Of a stretch of DNA of 34,585 nt, positions 1 through 11,724 are shown one piece after another. The position numbers and the translations under genes are program-made. Source of the DNA: Sperchopsis tessellata (taxonomy: Eukaryota; Arthropoda; Insecta; Coleoptera; Hydrophilidae); contig JAWQRN010000194.1 of assembly GCA_033557685.1 (NCBI GenBank), forward strand, positions 1 through 34,585, in the 5' to 3' direction. The notes under the pieces were generated by a model. It was not told the origin of the DNA and searched no databases. It was given only the letters and a program-made list of their open reading frames with translations. Each line of letters begins with the position of its first letter. The first letter of the stretch is position 1.

Positions 1-54
1 GCACTTTTCAGAGCTACATGGCAATCTATAATTAGCACTTTTAAGAGCTACATG
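1..54. repeat. Short direct repeat cut by the left window edge
   Basis: Bases 1-20 and 35-54 match at 19 of 20 positions (core AGAGCTACATG), giving a 34-bp period. A looser relative (AGCTACATTGACATGTCTTG) follows at about 163-179. The array may continue to the left of the window, so its true copy number cannot be seen. Confidence 0.55.
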
Positions 55-2184
55 TCTTGATAATGTTCCCTGCAACGTCGGATGAAACCTCGGCAAAAAC
101 AAAAACCAACACACAGTTACCTTCCGGAAAACCTGAAGATACTTTTAATTAAGATAGTAAGCTACATTGACATGTCTTGGAGTTAAGTAATAAGTAAATA
201 AGTTTTAATATTTAATAAAACTTGCTCGTTTCTCAGAGTAATTGATGGTAATATGTTAAAGATGAGATGAGAAGTAAGGGTTTAAGCCACTTAAAATAAA
301 CATTAACTTCTCAATTTATCTTTAAGGTTAGTGGCTACGGAAAACTTGATTCTAAGATAATACTTCTTTTAATACACAATACTTAGTTACAAACTTCTAG
401 ATATATACTGCGACAGAATGCTTTAATTTTCATCGAAAATATTTACACTGTGACAGAACCGATTATTTCATTAATATATATTTAATATTATCTACTTATT
501 TAAATAATAATTGATATTAATTTATGAGTTGTGAACGAGCCTTACTACGAGTTAATTTAAATAGTTATATACTGTTAATAAGTAAAACGCATACTATGTT
601 TCGGGTTTAATATTCTCAAAGATTAAAATCTCAAGAGCTGCTTGCCGCCTGACGGATCTACTTAGAACGGGAGGAATTTGTTGGTTTTTATAAAAAGGCT
701 GACGTCTTAGTACCATGTTTTTGAAATGGTATGAAAGTAAAGCTAGACTGAAATATTATTCGTAGTTAAAATAAATATACATCCTCCAGATGGAAGGAAG
801 GGAGTCGAGGAACTACGCAAAGATCAGTCAGAGGTAATACATCTACCAGATAATGTGGAATGTGTTAGGGTTGTTGAGATAATTGATATTATTTACAGTA
901 CGGGGTCCCTTTATTAATAAATATATTCAGTACAAAAATGATAAAATTAGTGAATGTTATAACTGATTTATGGTACAGTGTTTCTTTGTTTGCAATTATT
1001 GTAAATAAGCAATTTATCTAGTTACCTTTGTGTATTTATTCAATACATAAATGTTATGAGTATAGTGCCCTTTGTTAAAAGTGATTTTAACGTAAAAGAT
1101 TTATTTGTGGTGGTTTAACTGTTAGTTTATGGCCTTCGTAGATCAGTAAGCGAATTTAATAATATTTATTTATTTCTAATGCCTGGTTAAATTAATAGGC
1201 TACTTAATGTTCATAGTCAGTTCAAATTCAGATTCCCCATGATTTAGTGGATCAGATTTTAAACTTTACCATACATGTATGTCATTTATGTTGCAAAGTT
1301 GGGAATAGTTCTTTCTTATTATAAAAACTTCCTTTGTCCAACAATGGAAGTATTCTTACTGAGATAACTTATGTTAAATAATAAAGTGATTAATTCCCTT
1401 GTGTTAGACCAGTATGTCACTACAAAAATATTTGTCTTTACCCTTCTGTTTCCTTTGAAATTTGTAACAGGTATGTTATGTATTCTTCAATTTTTTGTTT
1501 GCTTTAATAATAGATAATTAAAACTACATTACTTTTGTTATGTAAAAAATGTCGATATATGACAGAGTAGTACATATTGTATTTATTTTGTTGGCATGAA
1601 TGTTTTGTTTCAATATCAACGGAATCGTGAAGACGTATGTTTCAAGGAATAGTCAGTACATATTTTTATTTGAAAGCTGTGATCTATGTATTATATACCT
1701 AATTTGTGCTGAAAGTCCACAGTAAGCAGCATAACTAGCTGCAAAGTGCTAAAGCACTAGCTCCCTCTGTAACTGTTAGCAGATCTAAACTGACGTGATG
1801 ACATATATCTAATTTTAGTATTACTTATATGCGTGAAGTCGACTTTATTAACCAACAGATTAGTTTACACAATTGAAAACAGAGAGAGCTAATGTTCCAC
1901 CCAATAGTGTGGATTTATATGCAGAGTAGACATAAAATAGACAATTTTGTGCTGAATGGACTTATAGTGCTAATTAATATTACACGTCAAACAATGTTTT
2001 TCAATCAATATTTTCACATTTATCGTTCTCATGTTGTGTTTTATAAGTGAATTGCATTACTTTCAACATATTATTTTTACTTTTATTTAACTTAGAAAAA
2101 CTATTAAAACTCACAGTGTTATTTAACCATTTTACACCAAAATAATGTGCTAAGTAAAACTTTAATTTGTTTTTATATTTATAG
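55..2184. other. AT-rich non-coding sequence upstream of the first visible EcKL exon
   Basis: No recognisable exon, RNA gene or transposase was found here. It is probably intron or 5' flank of the EcKL gene, whose N-terminal half is unaccounted for. One stretch at about 746-922 stays open and reads like protein (VEELRKDQSEVIHLP and onward), but it has no start codon and no family I recognise. In a second frame, 789-832 could be a small first exon (ATG...CAGAG followed by GTAATA). Both are weak. Confidence 0.4.
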
Positions 2185-5100
2185 GAAACCTATTTTCATG
2201 AGAGATATACAGATTGGTATATAAAGTTTCAGAAAAATTTAATAGCCCACGTAAGGGATTGCGTAGAAAAACAGTTACCAGAGTTTTACCTAAAAAAATA
2301 TGATGAACTAACATCCACAAAATTCTTTGAGTAAGTTTAATGATTTAAAATTTTGATAATGTTATCTGTTTGTATGAGCAGTAGTGAAGGAGCATAGAAC
2401 ATAATCCATGACGTGGAGATTGTGTCTTTTCCTCCCTACTTCTGTGGGGTGTATGTTAAAGAGATTTATTTTAAGACCCATTGCTTTTTTATTGTACATT
2501 AATAATCTGAATCGAGGATTTTTTACATTTTTAATGTACAGAAGACCTAGCTAACGAGCTTCCGAAGGCCATTTGTTAGTATTTAACAAAATTTGTATTT
2601 CAGAGTTCTATGTTACATTTGTGCTAAGGAAACACCTCTATCAGTGATCACCCACGGAGATGCATGGGTGCCAAATTTCCTGATGAAGTATGACTCAAGC
2701 CGAAACCCTGTTTCACCTTTGATGATTGATTTTCAGCTAGCTAGGTATGTACAATACTTTCTTAGATAAAGTATTTTTATTTCAATATTGAACTGAAGAT
2801 TGAATTTGTATGATTAAGCATAAAGTTTACGTGTTACAATATTTTCTAATGGGTATGATGTTCACTGATGAAAGGTGTTGGAAATATAGTTCTCATTCAC
2901 ACTTCTAGTTCGAGTAGTAGTGCACATGCCCGTCTTCCAGGTGATGTTTAAAGAGGTCACGTCAAGCTATAGCAACAAATGTCAAACCACATATCATGCA
3001 TCTAATTTTGGTGATATATATTATTGTCATGATGTGTACCGTAGATCACTCATGCGCACTATTTACACGACTGGAAGTATGACATATTATTTTTATACTG
3101 TAGTGTCTGAATTTTTCTTAACGCAAGCCACAATGTAGAAGTAGTGCAGATATGCTTTACTTATATTTTTTAACTTTTAATATATATATAATATTTGTTT
3201 AGGTACTCATCTTTAGGACTCGACCTAATTTTCTTCTTATACACTTGTACAGAACAGGACATCCGTGTCAAGTATTATGATTCATTAATTGAGGAATATC
3301 ACCACTCAATTCAATCTGTAATAAAAGAACTTGGCTCCGATCCAAGTCTAATTAAGTTGGAAGATATAAAACAAGAAATTAAAGATGCAGGAAGATTTGG
3401 TGTGGGAATGTCCATGGAAGGTATTACAATGTCAATTATGGATGATGATGATGTAGCAGATATTGATGGCATACAGGTAAATATACAGACAAAATGACAG
3501 ATAAAATTAAAATGGAAATGTACACTACATCACTAAGATCTTCTAAACTATTTTTTTATGATATAAGGGTGCAATTTTGAATAAAGATAAGATTGAATTT
3601 TTGAAATATTGAACAAGAACAACTTTTTTTTTAAATAACCCAAATTTGATATTTTTGTGTTAATCTTTTAAAACTAATAGAGGAAAGATACTTATGGCTC
3701 GCACTGTATTTATACATCTTACATTTACTACTATTTCTTGCAAACCAACAAGGACACCTATGTTCTAATAATCAAATTTACCGCGGTGATCTGTAATTGA
3801 ATGTTGTGTGTGTCTTAAAATTTCGCCATACGTGATTTTACCAGTGGCTAACATTTTTGAGGTAGCCTTGAGTATGTTCTACAATACCAGCTAACTTTTA
3901 ACCAAATTTATATGTCTTAGTTTTTTTTTGGTAGTTAGGTATTAGGCAGATACCTATATATTAAAACAGAGAGTGGACACCTTGGCAACTGTTTTCTATT
4001 GGCTAAAGATGGACATATGCCATTTTCGGTCTTGAAGAAATTGCTCTCACGGATTGGTTGAGAAGTTAGTTGTGGTGCCTGGGATTTTAACGTTTTAATC
4101 ATTCTATACATGAAATGTCATTGACAGTGATATTCTTCAGTTTGAACAGCTGACTGAGTCAAGTCAAGACCTTTAGCTACATTTTATGAAAAGCAGGCGT
4201 AGTGAAAATTGCCGCTTGGGACCAAAAATTACGTCCTTCCGCATGGACATCATTTTCGGTGGCCGCTCTCTTGTTTTAATATATATTAGGATTTATATAT
4301 TAGCTGGTGTCATAAAGCATGTGGTGAGGCAAAAAATGAAATATATATTTGTGATTTCTGTTGATAGATGTTTAGTATTTTTTATGTTTACATTAAATAG
4401 AGCCTTATCCATATTATTGTTGGCTTTTATGTAATTTAAGTTATCATATCGTATTTCATGGTAATTAGGACTGTTGACTAGCACTAGTTTTTTCGGTGTC
4501 AATTTGGATAAAATGGATTACCAGTTATGAAAACCAGTTATGGAAACTGCAGTTACGAAAACTGATTATTATGAAAATGGGTTATGAAAACCAATATATA
4601 ATATAATATAAATCACCATGGTTATGAAAACAGATTACAGAACAGTTATGTTTGTTTTATATATGTTTTAAATTATTTTGTACCCAACATAATCTTGCGT
4701 TATTGCATAAATTTTGGAATATTTTAGAATTTAAAGCAAATTCTCTATACTCAGCTGATATTAATTAAGAATAATTGTACGCATAATTATGTAAAATTAA
4801 TTCATTGTCATGTCATTTATATTGCCTTATGTAAATGATATATTATTGGTATATACCTTTTCTATAAACGTTATTTTAGTTTTTACTAAGGATTTAATTT
4901 TTAATATAAATCTTTCGGATAATAGCATGAATAAAATAAAGCTGCAAGCAATTAGAAATGTAGGTTTTTAATACACGTATAAATTATGAGCTTTTTTTGC
5001 AACATTTTCGAAATCACACCCATTCCGCGCCCGTGGTTCATTTTTATAAAGTTTTCATTATATTGATTTGTATATTTATGTATGAGAAACTAAAAATTTA

Positions 5101-6154
5101 AATTAGTGCCTCCTAAACTACTGCACCCGGATGATACATTTTCTCAAAAATTCACAGATATCTCTCAATTAATGCTATAAGCTTGTATATGAATTTTTGT
5201 CTTCAAAGCTCAAACCGTTTGGGTGCTAGAGAAGCCCCAGACAGAGAGACGGATAGGCAGATTGACAAACATCATTCCGAAAATCAGGTTTTGATGTTGG
5301 CGATATCGAAATGGATTTTTTCGCGTAAATCTCAAATATGTTGATTACTACACTAAGCAAGAAAAAAAATACTTTTTAGATTGTAATGTCATGTCAGGAT
5401 ACTTAAAATGCAAAAACAAAAACAACATCAAATATTTACCACCTAATAAACAGACAGACACGCTCTCGTAAGTTTTTTTGTAAATGCAGCCACGTGCAGA
5501 AAACAAAGTAATCACCGCGATATATTCAAATAACAACCCATGATTTTAGATGTACAGGGAGAGCGAGCAACCTGCAGTATATTTTGTCGCTAGAAAAGTT
5601 AAGTATGGCGGCCAATATTTACTTCTAACTATCCATTATGTATTTATCAAGGTCAGTTTTGAAAATTGGTTACAAAAACCATGAATCTGAAAACCAGTCA
5701 CGGAAATCGCGGTTATGGAAACTGATCACGGAAGCCTCAGTTATGAAACTAGATTATGAAAACTGGGTATCGGTAATTCAAACTACGGTTCTCATTACTG
5801 GTTTCAGTAATTATTAAAACTAGATTTTCTGAATACTGGTTACTTTTGGTCACAACTAGATTTCGGCCATGACCAGTTTTCAGCTGGATGTTTCGTATTC
5901 GACAGCACATAGCACATAGAGGTTTTCTACATTACCCACCCATCTTTAGAATCTGAAAGTTTGTTTATATTAATTATTATTATTAGTTAAACATAGACTG
6001 ATTTATTTTTTTACATACATTGTATTTTCAATTTCAGGGAAAAGATGCAGTCCCACTTGAAACTCTGTGGATACTCCATCCCTTAAAATCAGAAGCAAAA
6101 CGACAGAGGGTTGCCGATATTATTAAGCACGCTGTCGATAACAATTTTATATAG
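2185..6154 (+). CDS. Ecdysteroid kinase-like (EcKL/CHK-like) protein, C-terminal four exons
   Basis: Exons at 2185-2330, 2604-2744, 3203-3476 and 6038-6154 join in frame across GT-AG introns (donors GTAAGT, GTATGT, GTAAAT) to encode 225 residues ending at TAG 6152-6154. The second exon holds the phosphotransferase core: HGDAWVPNF (HGD at 2653-2661, the catalytic Asp with the metal-binding Asn) and MIDFQ (DFQ at 2728-2736, the DFG-equivalent), followed in the third exon by the LGLDLIFFLY helix. This is the EcKinase/CHK-like family, of the choline/aminoglycoside kinase fold. In insects these enzymes phosphorylate ecdysteroids and probably small-molecule xenobiotics in the cytosol. Family members are about 400 residues, so roughly 190 N-terminal residues including the nucleotide-binding lobe are missing here; they must lie upstream or be lost. 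The third exon ends with an acidic DDDD run. The last intron (2.56 kb) contains repeat arrays. The true substrate cannot be inferred. Confidence 0.92.
3477..4514 (+). other. First part of the last EcKL intron
   Basis: AT-rich intron sequence after the 3476 splice donor. At about 3965-4280 it becomes less AT-rich and contains two short CATTTTCGGT-like words (around 4021 and 4251), suggesting an old unidentified repeat. No coding match was recognised. Confidence 0.4.
4515..4650 (+). repeat. Array of about 14-bp units (GAAAACCAGTTATG-like), left copy
   Basis: Successive diverged units resembling GAAAACCAGTTATG follow one another at 13-16 bp spacing (ACCAGTTATG, AAAACCAGTTATG, GAAACTGCAGTTACG, AAAACTGATTATTATG, AAAATGGGTTATG), then thin out into AT repeats and end in AACAGTTATG. 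The same unit recurs at 5661-5779, and in inverted form at 5787-5884. It lies inside the last EcKL intron. Confidence 0.7.
4651..5660. other. Interior between the two unit arrays
   Basis: About 1 kb of mostly AT-rich sequence between the arrays. At about 5215-5270 there is a CAGACAGAGAGACGGATAGG purine-rich patch, and at 5450-5600 a second less AT-rich patch. No open frame of transposase type was recognised, so if the arrays end a mobile element it is non-autonomous. Confidence 0.4.
5661..5779 (+). repeat. Array of about 14-bp units, right copy, forward orientation
   Basis: About eight units in the same orientation as the left array: GAAAATTGGTTAC, AAAACCATGAATCT, GAAAACCAGTCACG, GAAATCGCGGTTATG, GAAACTGATCACG, GAAGCCTCAGTTATG, AAACTAGATTATG, AAAACTGGGTATCG. 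It is immediately followed by units in the opposite orientation, so the two could fold back on each other. Confidence 0.7.
5787..5884 (-). repeat. Inverted copy of the 14-bp unit array
   Basis: Read on the - strand this stretch gives GAAAACTGGTCATG, then GAAATCTAGTTGTG, then AAAAGTAACCAGTATTC, and GAAACCAGTAATG. These are the same kind of unit as the forward arrays, but with longer gaps. Together with 5661-5779 it forms a loose hairpin of about 220 bp. It lies about 150 bp before the last EcKL exon. Confidence 0.6.
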
Positions 6155-7764
6155 ATTTTAAATCTAAAAGTAATTTTTTTTAGCAGATAGATAGAGAGAT
6201 AGATTTAGTAATGTAAATCGAGTAAATGATGGAAGGAAAGTATCATTTTTGGTGAACAAAGATGCAAAAACATGGCTTATTTTAAAAAAGAATTGGCATC
6301 AACTGTATACGAAAGAACTGATATCCTATTGTGGAATATTTTTGAGATATAAATATACAGGGAATTGTTAATGTCGTTGAAGAGAACATGCTATTTTGGA
6401 TTAGACATTATACATGTTAATTTAATATGAACGATAAAAATTGCCACAATATGCTATCATCATTTGCTCAAGAGAAACCAGTTTGGTATTTTTAGGAATT
6501 CATCTTATACTCTACTAATTATCGATTATTATAACGTGCTAAAAAGTTTTAATAGCTGGAAAAGTTACACAACAAATTTACATTCCATTGTGATTGTGAT
6601 AAGGAATTGAGATACACATTTTTGTAAAGCGTCACCTTCAAAATACGTCAGTTCACGATTCACTGATAGAACCACAACGCACCAGAAACAAAGTTCTCTT
6701 CAGTTATTTTAATTAAACTTTTTTAAATTGCTTTTAATTAATATATTCACTAGTTTTATTTTTCAATTTTGTTTATTTTACCTAAAAATAATCTCCCCAA
6801 AAGTATAACCTCTTGCGGCTCCTTATGCTTGTAAACACAAAGTGTTTAGAGTGAATTGTGCAGTGTAGGTATGCAAATTTGAACAGGTCAATAATTTTTC
6901 AGAAAATATTTGTGTATTATGATAGTTTTGCGAGGACCCTTCCCATAACCTATTTAAAAAAATGCCCAAGTGGCCAATAAAACTGAACAGTTTTAATAAT
7001 ATTTAAAGTTACTTTGAGACGTTGTTCGATAATTGCTAGTGTTCATGTAATGGCACCCATTCATGTAAGTATATTTAACATAGAATGACAACATATTGTA
7101 GATCATGTATATTATACCAAGGTACGATGATTGTTATACCATATAATAAATAATATAAGTAATTTAATACATATCGTAGATTTCTATTTCATGTTGTACA
7201 ATGTGCCAGTTCTATCCAAATGCAATGGCAGATGCAATAGTATATGTTATGAATGCTTAGATGTTCAATACAGTGACGATATACATTGTGCAGAATTCTA
7301 TGCAGTATTTCATGAAATAAATAAAATAAAATATTATAATTCCTTTATTATTTCTGATACAAAGTACAGTAACCAAAGACACCTGAAAAGAGTTTAGTAA
7401 AAGATATGAAGGAAACAAGAACCTTAACATAAGTAAAGTAATCCTAGCGTTTACACAATTAATTAGTTCCACATAGGTACCGTGTGAACAAAATACTCGT
7501 AAATGGAACCATTTAAACCCATATAAACTATTAAATCGTTATGAATTCCATATATTTACTTTTAGTGATTTTAAAGATTATTATAAATAAAACAAGATTT
7601 GATAATTTAATTCCTGAAATGGCCTCATAGTTGTGATGTAATTGTATCGAAATCATGAGGAATTTATGATTGAACTAATACAATAAATTTCAAGCTGATA
7701 GAGTCAGTTGTTAGTTAGTTATTGGGAAAGTAACAGATATTTGTGTGTGCACTTTGGTGTAAAA
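6155..7764. other. EcKL 3' flank, AT-rich, no gene recognised
   Basis: This begins with the EcKL 3' UTR. The first clear AATAAA on the + strand that I see is at about 6977, unusually far from the stop codon, so the real polyadenylation site may use a variant signal. A short AGAT-rich run is at about 6185-6206. Nothing else was recognised before the mariner remnant. Confidence 0.45.
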
Positions 7765-8400
7765 ATGGGCGATCAAACTGTAGAGCAGCGTATTAACATC
7801 AAATTTTGTGTGAAAAAGCACTACTGACACATTCGAAATGTTGAAATTGGCATATGGTAAAGATGCTTTGAAAAAGTTGAGTGTGTTTGAGTGGCATAAG
7901 AGATTCAAAGATGGGCGAGAAGATGTAAAGGATGACCCCAGAAGCAAATAGCCAAAAACAATGACAGACACTAATATTAACAGAATGTAAGATGTGGTAC
8001 AGAAGATTGTGAGATTGATAGCTGATTAATTGAAGAATTGGGTATTAAATATAATTTTTCTGCGAAGTTTATGCCTCGCATCATGAAGGATATACAGAAG
8101 CAGTGTCGACTTGAAATTGCAACTATTCTTTCTTCGAATATCCGCCTATTTCTTTGATCATTAAAAGGATGATAAAACTTTGCATTTCCAGTACGAACCA
8201 GAAACAAAATGTCAGTGCATGAGTTTGAAAAGACAGGATTCACACGCCCTAAAAAAGCACCCGTCACGCTCACAGATTAAGACCATGCTGATGTGTATCT
8301 TTGATCACAAGGGAATAGTTCACTAAGAATTTATTAAACAGGGACAATCAAAAATACTATTTAGAGTTGCTTAAGAGATTATTAGAGTTTGTAAAAAGAA
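7765..8400 (+). pseudogene. Mariner transposase remnant
   Basis: Translation starts MGDQTVEQRINIKFCVKK at 7765, then, after an in-frame stop and a frame change, continues with TFEMLKLAYG and FEWHKRFKDGREDV. This is the helix-turn-helix region of mariner/SETMAR-type transposases. Farther on, SQIKTMLMCIFDHKGIVH (about 8270-8325) matches the first catalytic-Asp region, and YLELLKRLLEFVKR follows near 8360. Many stops and shifts make it inactive. The C-terminal third with the remaining catalytic residues is absent; it ends against the reverse-oriented LINE. The full-length family protein is about 345 residues. No terminal inverted repeats could be defined. Confidence 0.85.
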
Positions 8401-8479
8401 TAAAAAACAAAACTTAACAATAATCAACACTCCTGTCATATTCAAAGATGCAGCAAAATAACAGGACAATGATTGACTT

Positions 8480-9918
8480 AAGGTGTTCTATGGTATGTCA
8501 CACTAAGAAATGGTGGATCACGAGTCAAACGACTAGGTGCATGGATACCAAATTCAGTCAACAAGGAAGGTGCATCAATTCAGAACCTTAAAACAAAAAC
8601 ATACATCAGAATAAAGCCTTCGAGTCCCCAATGAATCCAATCCCAGGTAAAGCAATGCTTCATCAATAGACAAAAATATACCCTGTAGACTCAGTTTATA
8701 AGCAACTAGTCTGCAAAACTTCCTTTGAACAAAACGTAAAATATGAGTCTGATAAAAAGGTGACCAGACAACAGAGCAGTATTCAAGAACTGATCTAACT
8801 AATGAAAGATACAAGGCTGTAGAGCCCTAACATCAGTCTATTCTTTTCAAGAAACCCATTTTTCGAAGAGCACCGTCTACAACAGCATCATAATGCAAAG
8901 TAACTGCAAACTCCCTATCCAAAATTATCCTAATTCACGAACTCTGTCTACAATCATCAACTCGCAACCACGAATGTTATAAGATTAAGCAATCTTGCTA
9001 CGTCTCTGGATGAACCTCATTAACTGACACTTGCCGATTTTAAGTTCTATCCTGTTTACCCAGCACCACTTAGAAAATCTATCCAGATCCAATTGAAGAT
9101 CAGTGAAATCAGGAATGGTAGAAATCCTGCGATATAATTTTATATCAAAAGCAAATGAAAGCCATAGTGATGAAAATGTTTCACCTACATCATTAATGAA
9201 TATAGCAAAAAGAAGAGGACCTAAATTAGTTTGGTTTGGACAAAAAAATCATTCACTCTAACCTGCTGAGTCCTACCATACAACTAGGAACCCACCCAGC
9301 CAGGACAGCAAAGACCCCCAAACTCCATAACCAGACAACTTCTTCAATAATAGGGTATGCTGTACCTTGTCAAAGACCTTACTGAAATCTGTATTAACTT
9401 CACTGCCAGACTCCATAGTCTTGAAAATAAAGTTCACATATGGTACCAAATTTGTTACAACAGATCTACCAGATAAAAATCTATGCTGTTTCTCAACAAT
9501 AATATTTTTAAACAAACGGAAAATGGGTCCTACTCTTACCTGTTCAAACAGCTTTGGAATCGATGAGACTAATGATATCGGATGATAGTTACAAACGTTT
9601 GATCTGTTTCCAGACTTAAACACCAGTATAACAAATGAAAGTTTCCAAACATTCAGAAAAACACCAGTCCTCAGCGACAGACTAAATAAGAGGTGTAGAG
9701 GCACATGAAGTTGCCAAGTACAAGATTTAAGAAAAACAGGAAGAAGGCCATCTGACATCCAACCCAGTCAAGGCAACCAGGACGTCATTTGGATGAACAA
9801 ACATCTGATGAAGATCAACCGATCCAGTTAGGTTGAAATATAAAAGTGTGTCAGACTTGTCGGTATAAACGGAGAAGTAATCCGAAAACAAGTTAGCAAT
9901 CTCCTGAGCACCAGTCAC
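8480..9918 (-). pseudogene. LINE reverse transcriptase and C-terminal region, inactive
   Basis: RT motifs read on the - strand: FKSGNRSNVCNYHPISLVSS (fingers), FLSGRSVVTNLVPYVNF, TDFSKVFDKVQH (motif A, Asp present), NLGPLLFAIFINDV (motif B area), then SFAFDIKLYRR at about 9133-9165. The catalytic FADD/YADD box reads FAFD (9144-9155), so one of its two Asp residues is lost. VRALQP and LVRSVLEYCSVVWSPF follow near 8800, and RLTRDPPFLSVTYHRTP near 8500, both typical of the C-terminus of these elements. In-frame stops lie between the blocks. Confidence 0.85.
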
Positions 9919-10485
9919 GTAATAATTGTTCAGAAACTAAGAGGATGACATCCTATTGCAATTTAATTTAGATTTTACAAATCTCCAAAAGGCACCCATT
10001 TCAGATGGAATTGCACGCTCTGTTCTATAAACATGATTCTTATAACTATCATTGATTTAGTTTTTATACTGTGTACGCAATGCTGAGAAACATGCATAAT
10101 CAATTTTAGTGATCTTATATTTTTTATGAGCTTTTTGTTTTAAAAAAATATTTTTTCTTAATATCGCTATTAAACCAACAAGGAAAGTCTGAATTTATAT
10201 AAATCATTTGAGAAACAAAAAGATAAAGCTGCATCATTTACTTCTTAATTATCGTAGAAGGTATGTCAGTTAAAATTTCATAAATAAGTGTTAATATGAT
10301 CATATGGTACATTATTAAAGTCAAAAAACACTCTTGAATTGTCATTCAAAAAAGCACTACAAGTATCCGCCGATGGTATGATTTCAAGAGGAGGGTGAAA
10401 CAAATCTTAAAAGTGGTGTACGTTTATCAATGAGGACATGAACACTACTTGTCACACATAAATCCAAAATTTCTCACTTTTTCAC

Positions 10486-10974
10486 TTAGTATAAGTCAAG
10501 AAAAGATAATGAGTCGCACAAAAATTCACCGATAGCACCTGCAGTATCACCCATACAATAGCCAATAGTATCTTCTGATTCAGTCCAAACCACCTCGGAT
10601 AGATTATAATCACCAATTGCCATAAACATACAGTTTGGATATTTATTAAGCCAAAGTTCAAAAGTTGAACATATGATGCTCATACAGTGCCAAATCCGAT
10701 CTTGGTGGAAAACAGACAGCAGCGAACATGAATTTCACTTTATCCACCCCACCAATACCCACAGTACTTCCATGGTATTGTTCTGAGCAGTAAGCAATGC
10801 AGAAATAAGTTCTCTTTTCACGACAATAAGACAACCTCCTCCTTGAGTTCTTGAACTAGTAACTGCCCACCGCTCAAGTCTATCAACAATATATCGCTGA
10901 TCCAGAAATTCATTATCACTAATATCATCCGGATTTCTGTCAGTATGATTATACTGTAATTCTTGTTTAAGCAC
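10486..10974 (-). pseudogene. LINE apurinic-type endonuclease domain, fragmented
   Basis: Two open pieces cover the N-terminal endonuclease of ORF2. The first (10974-10735) contains RYIVDRLERW and SSRTQGGGCLIVVKREL. The second (10683-10486) contains ELWLNKYPNCMFMAIGDYNL, where GDYNL is the conserved GDFN catalytic loop. In these retrotransposons the endonuclease nicks target DNA to prime reverse transcription. A stop codon and a frame change separate the two pieces. Confidence 0.8.
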
Positions 10975-11059
10975 TCGACATATAATTCTTGTAACTTTGT
11001 TCGCAGCCCCCTAACATTCTGATCATAAAGTTTCAGCTTATCAACATCCTTTACATTTG

Positions 11060-11724
11060 TTAATTTTGGTACGTGTTCGAATGAAAATTTCCTGTTTCCA
11101 TTTTAGGGGATCGCTTACATGGAAAAAACTCCTTCACTGCAACCCCCTGGGGCCACAAATTAGAATCTACCAAACCCTTACTTAAGGATTCTTTAACACC
11201 TATTTTAAAGGAGCATAGATCGTCATTTTTAACCAATAGATGACATCTCACATCATAAATATTCAGTACATGCTTAACATAGGTTACAATCTTTTCCTAC
11301 CCTGCTGCATCAGAGACAACAGATCCCTTCACAACCCCCGCACCCGAGGAAGTAGAAAGAGCGGTTGCCCGACCAACTGACTGTAGAGTCAATTCAGCAC
11401 CTCACCGACTACCAGGCTCACTTAATTCAATCCCTCAGATGCATCCACCGGAGCAGACCGAGTCTTTTCACTTACATCACTCAAAATACATGGGTCAGCC
11501 GTTTTCATGTTCTCCAGGCTCTTCGAAGACTGATTTCTTCTACCGTAAGCACTCAGATCTGAGACTCCATACTTGAGAATCACTCATCCAAACATATGCG
11601 CAAGAAGAGAATTTTGAAGGCGACAGTAACCACTAGCGTTCGGCAGTTCCACACGTATATTTTTTAAAGGTGCATTGCGGGAATTAAATTGTGATACCGC
11701 ATATTTTATATAAAGATCATTCAT
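11060..11724 (-). pseudogene. LINE ORF1 remnant
   Basis: The - strand frame reads VTYVKHVLNIYDVRCHLLVK and continues through KEFFPCKRSP (11251-11060), the part of ORF1 just upstream of ORF2 in Jockey/CR1-like elements. Upstream, after stops, come Ser/Ala-rich pieces (SVGRATALSTSSGAG) and, around 11640-11600, ELPNASGYCRLQNSLLAHMF. The far 5' part (MNDLYIKYAVSQF at about 11724) is open, but I cannot tell whether it belongs to the LINE. Confidence 0.55.

Noticed and set aside
1757..1895. TAGCTCCCTCTGT at 1759 and its near reverse complement ACAGAGAGAGCTA at 1880, a possible small MITE with Stowaway-like ends.
   Set aside because: Similarity stops after 13 bases, there is no TA duplication, and the interior of about 110 bp shows nothing else. 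It is too weak compared with the 23350-23671 element.
2920..3138. 72-codon + strand frame within an EcKL intron.
   Set aside because: It lies between well-defined exons, would break the EcKL frame, and its composition is random.
9367..9585. 72-codon + strand frame.
   Set aside because: It is the complement of the LINE reverse transcriptase.
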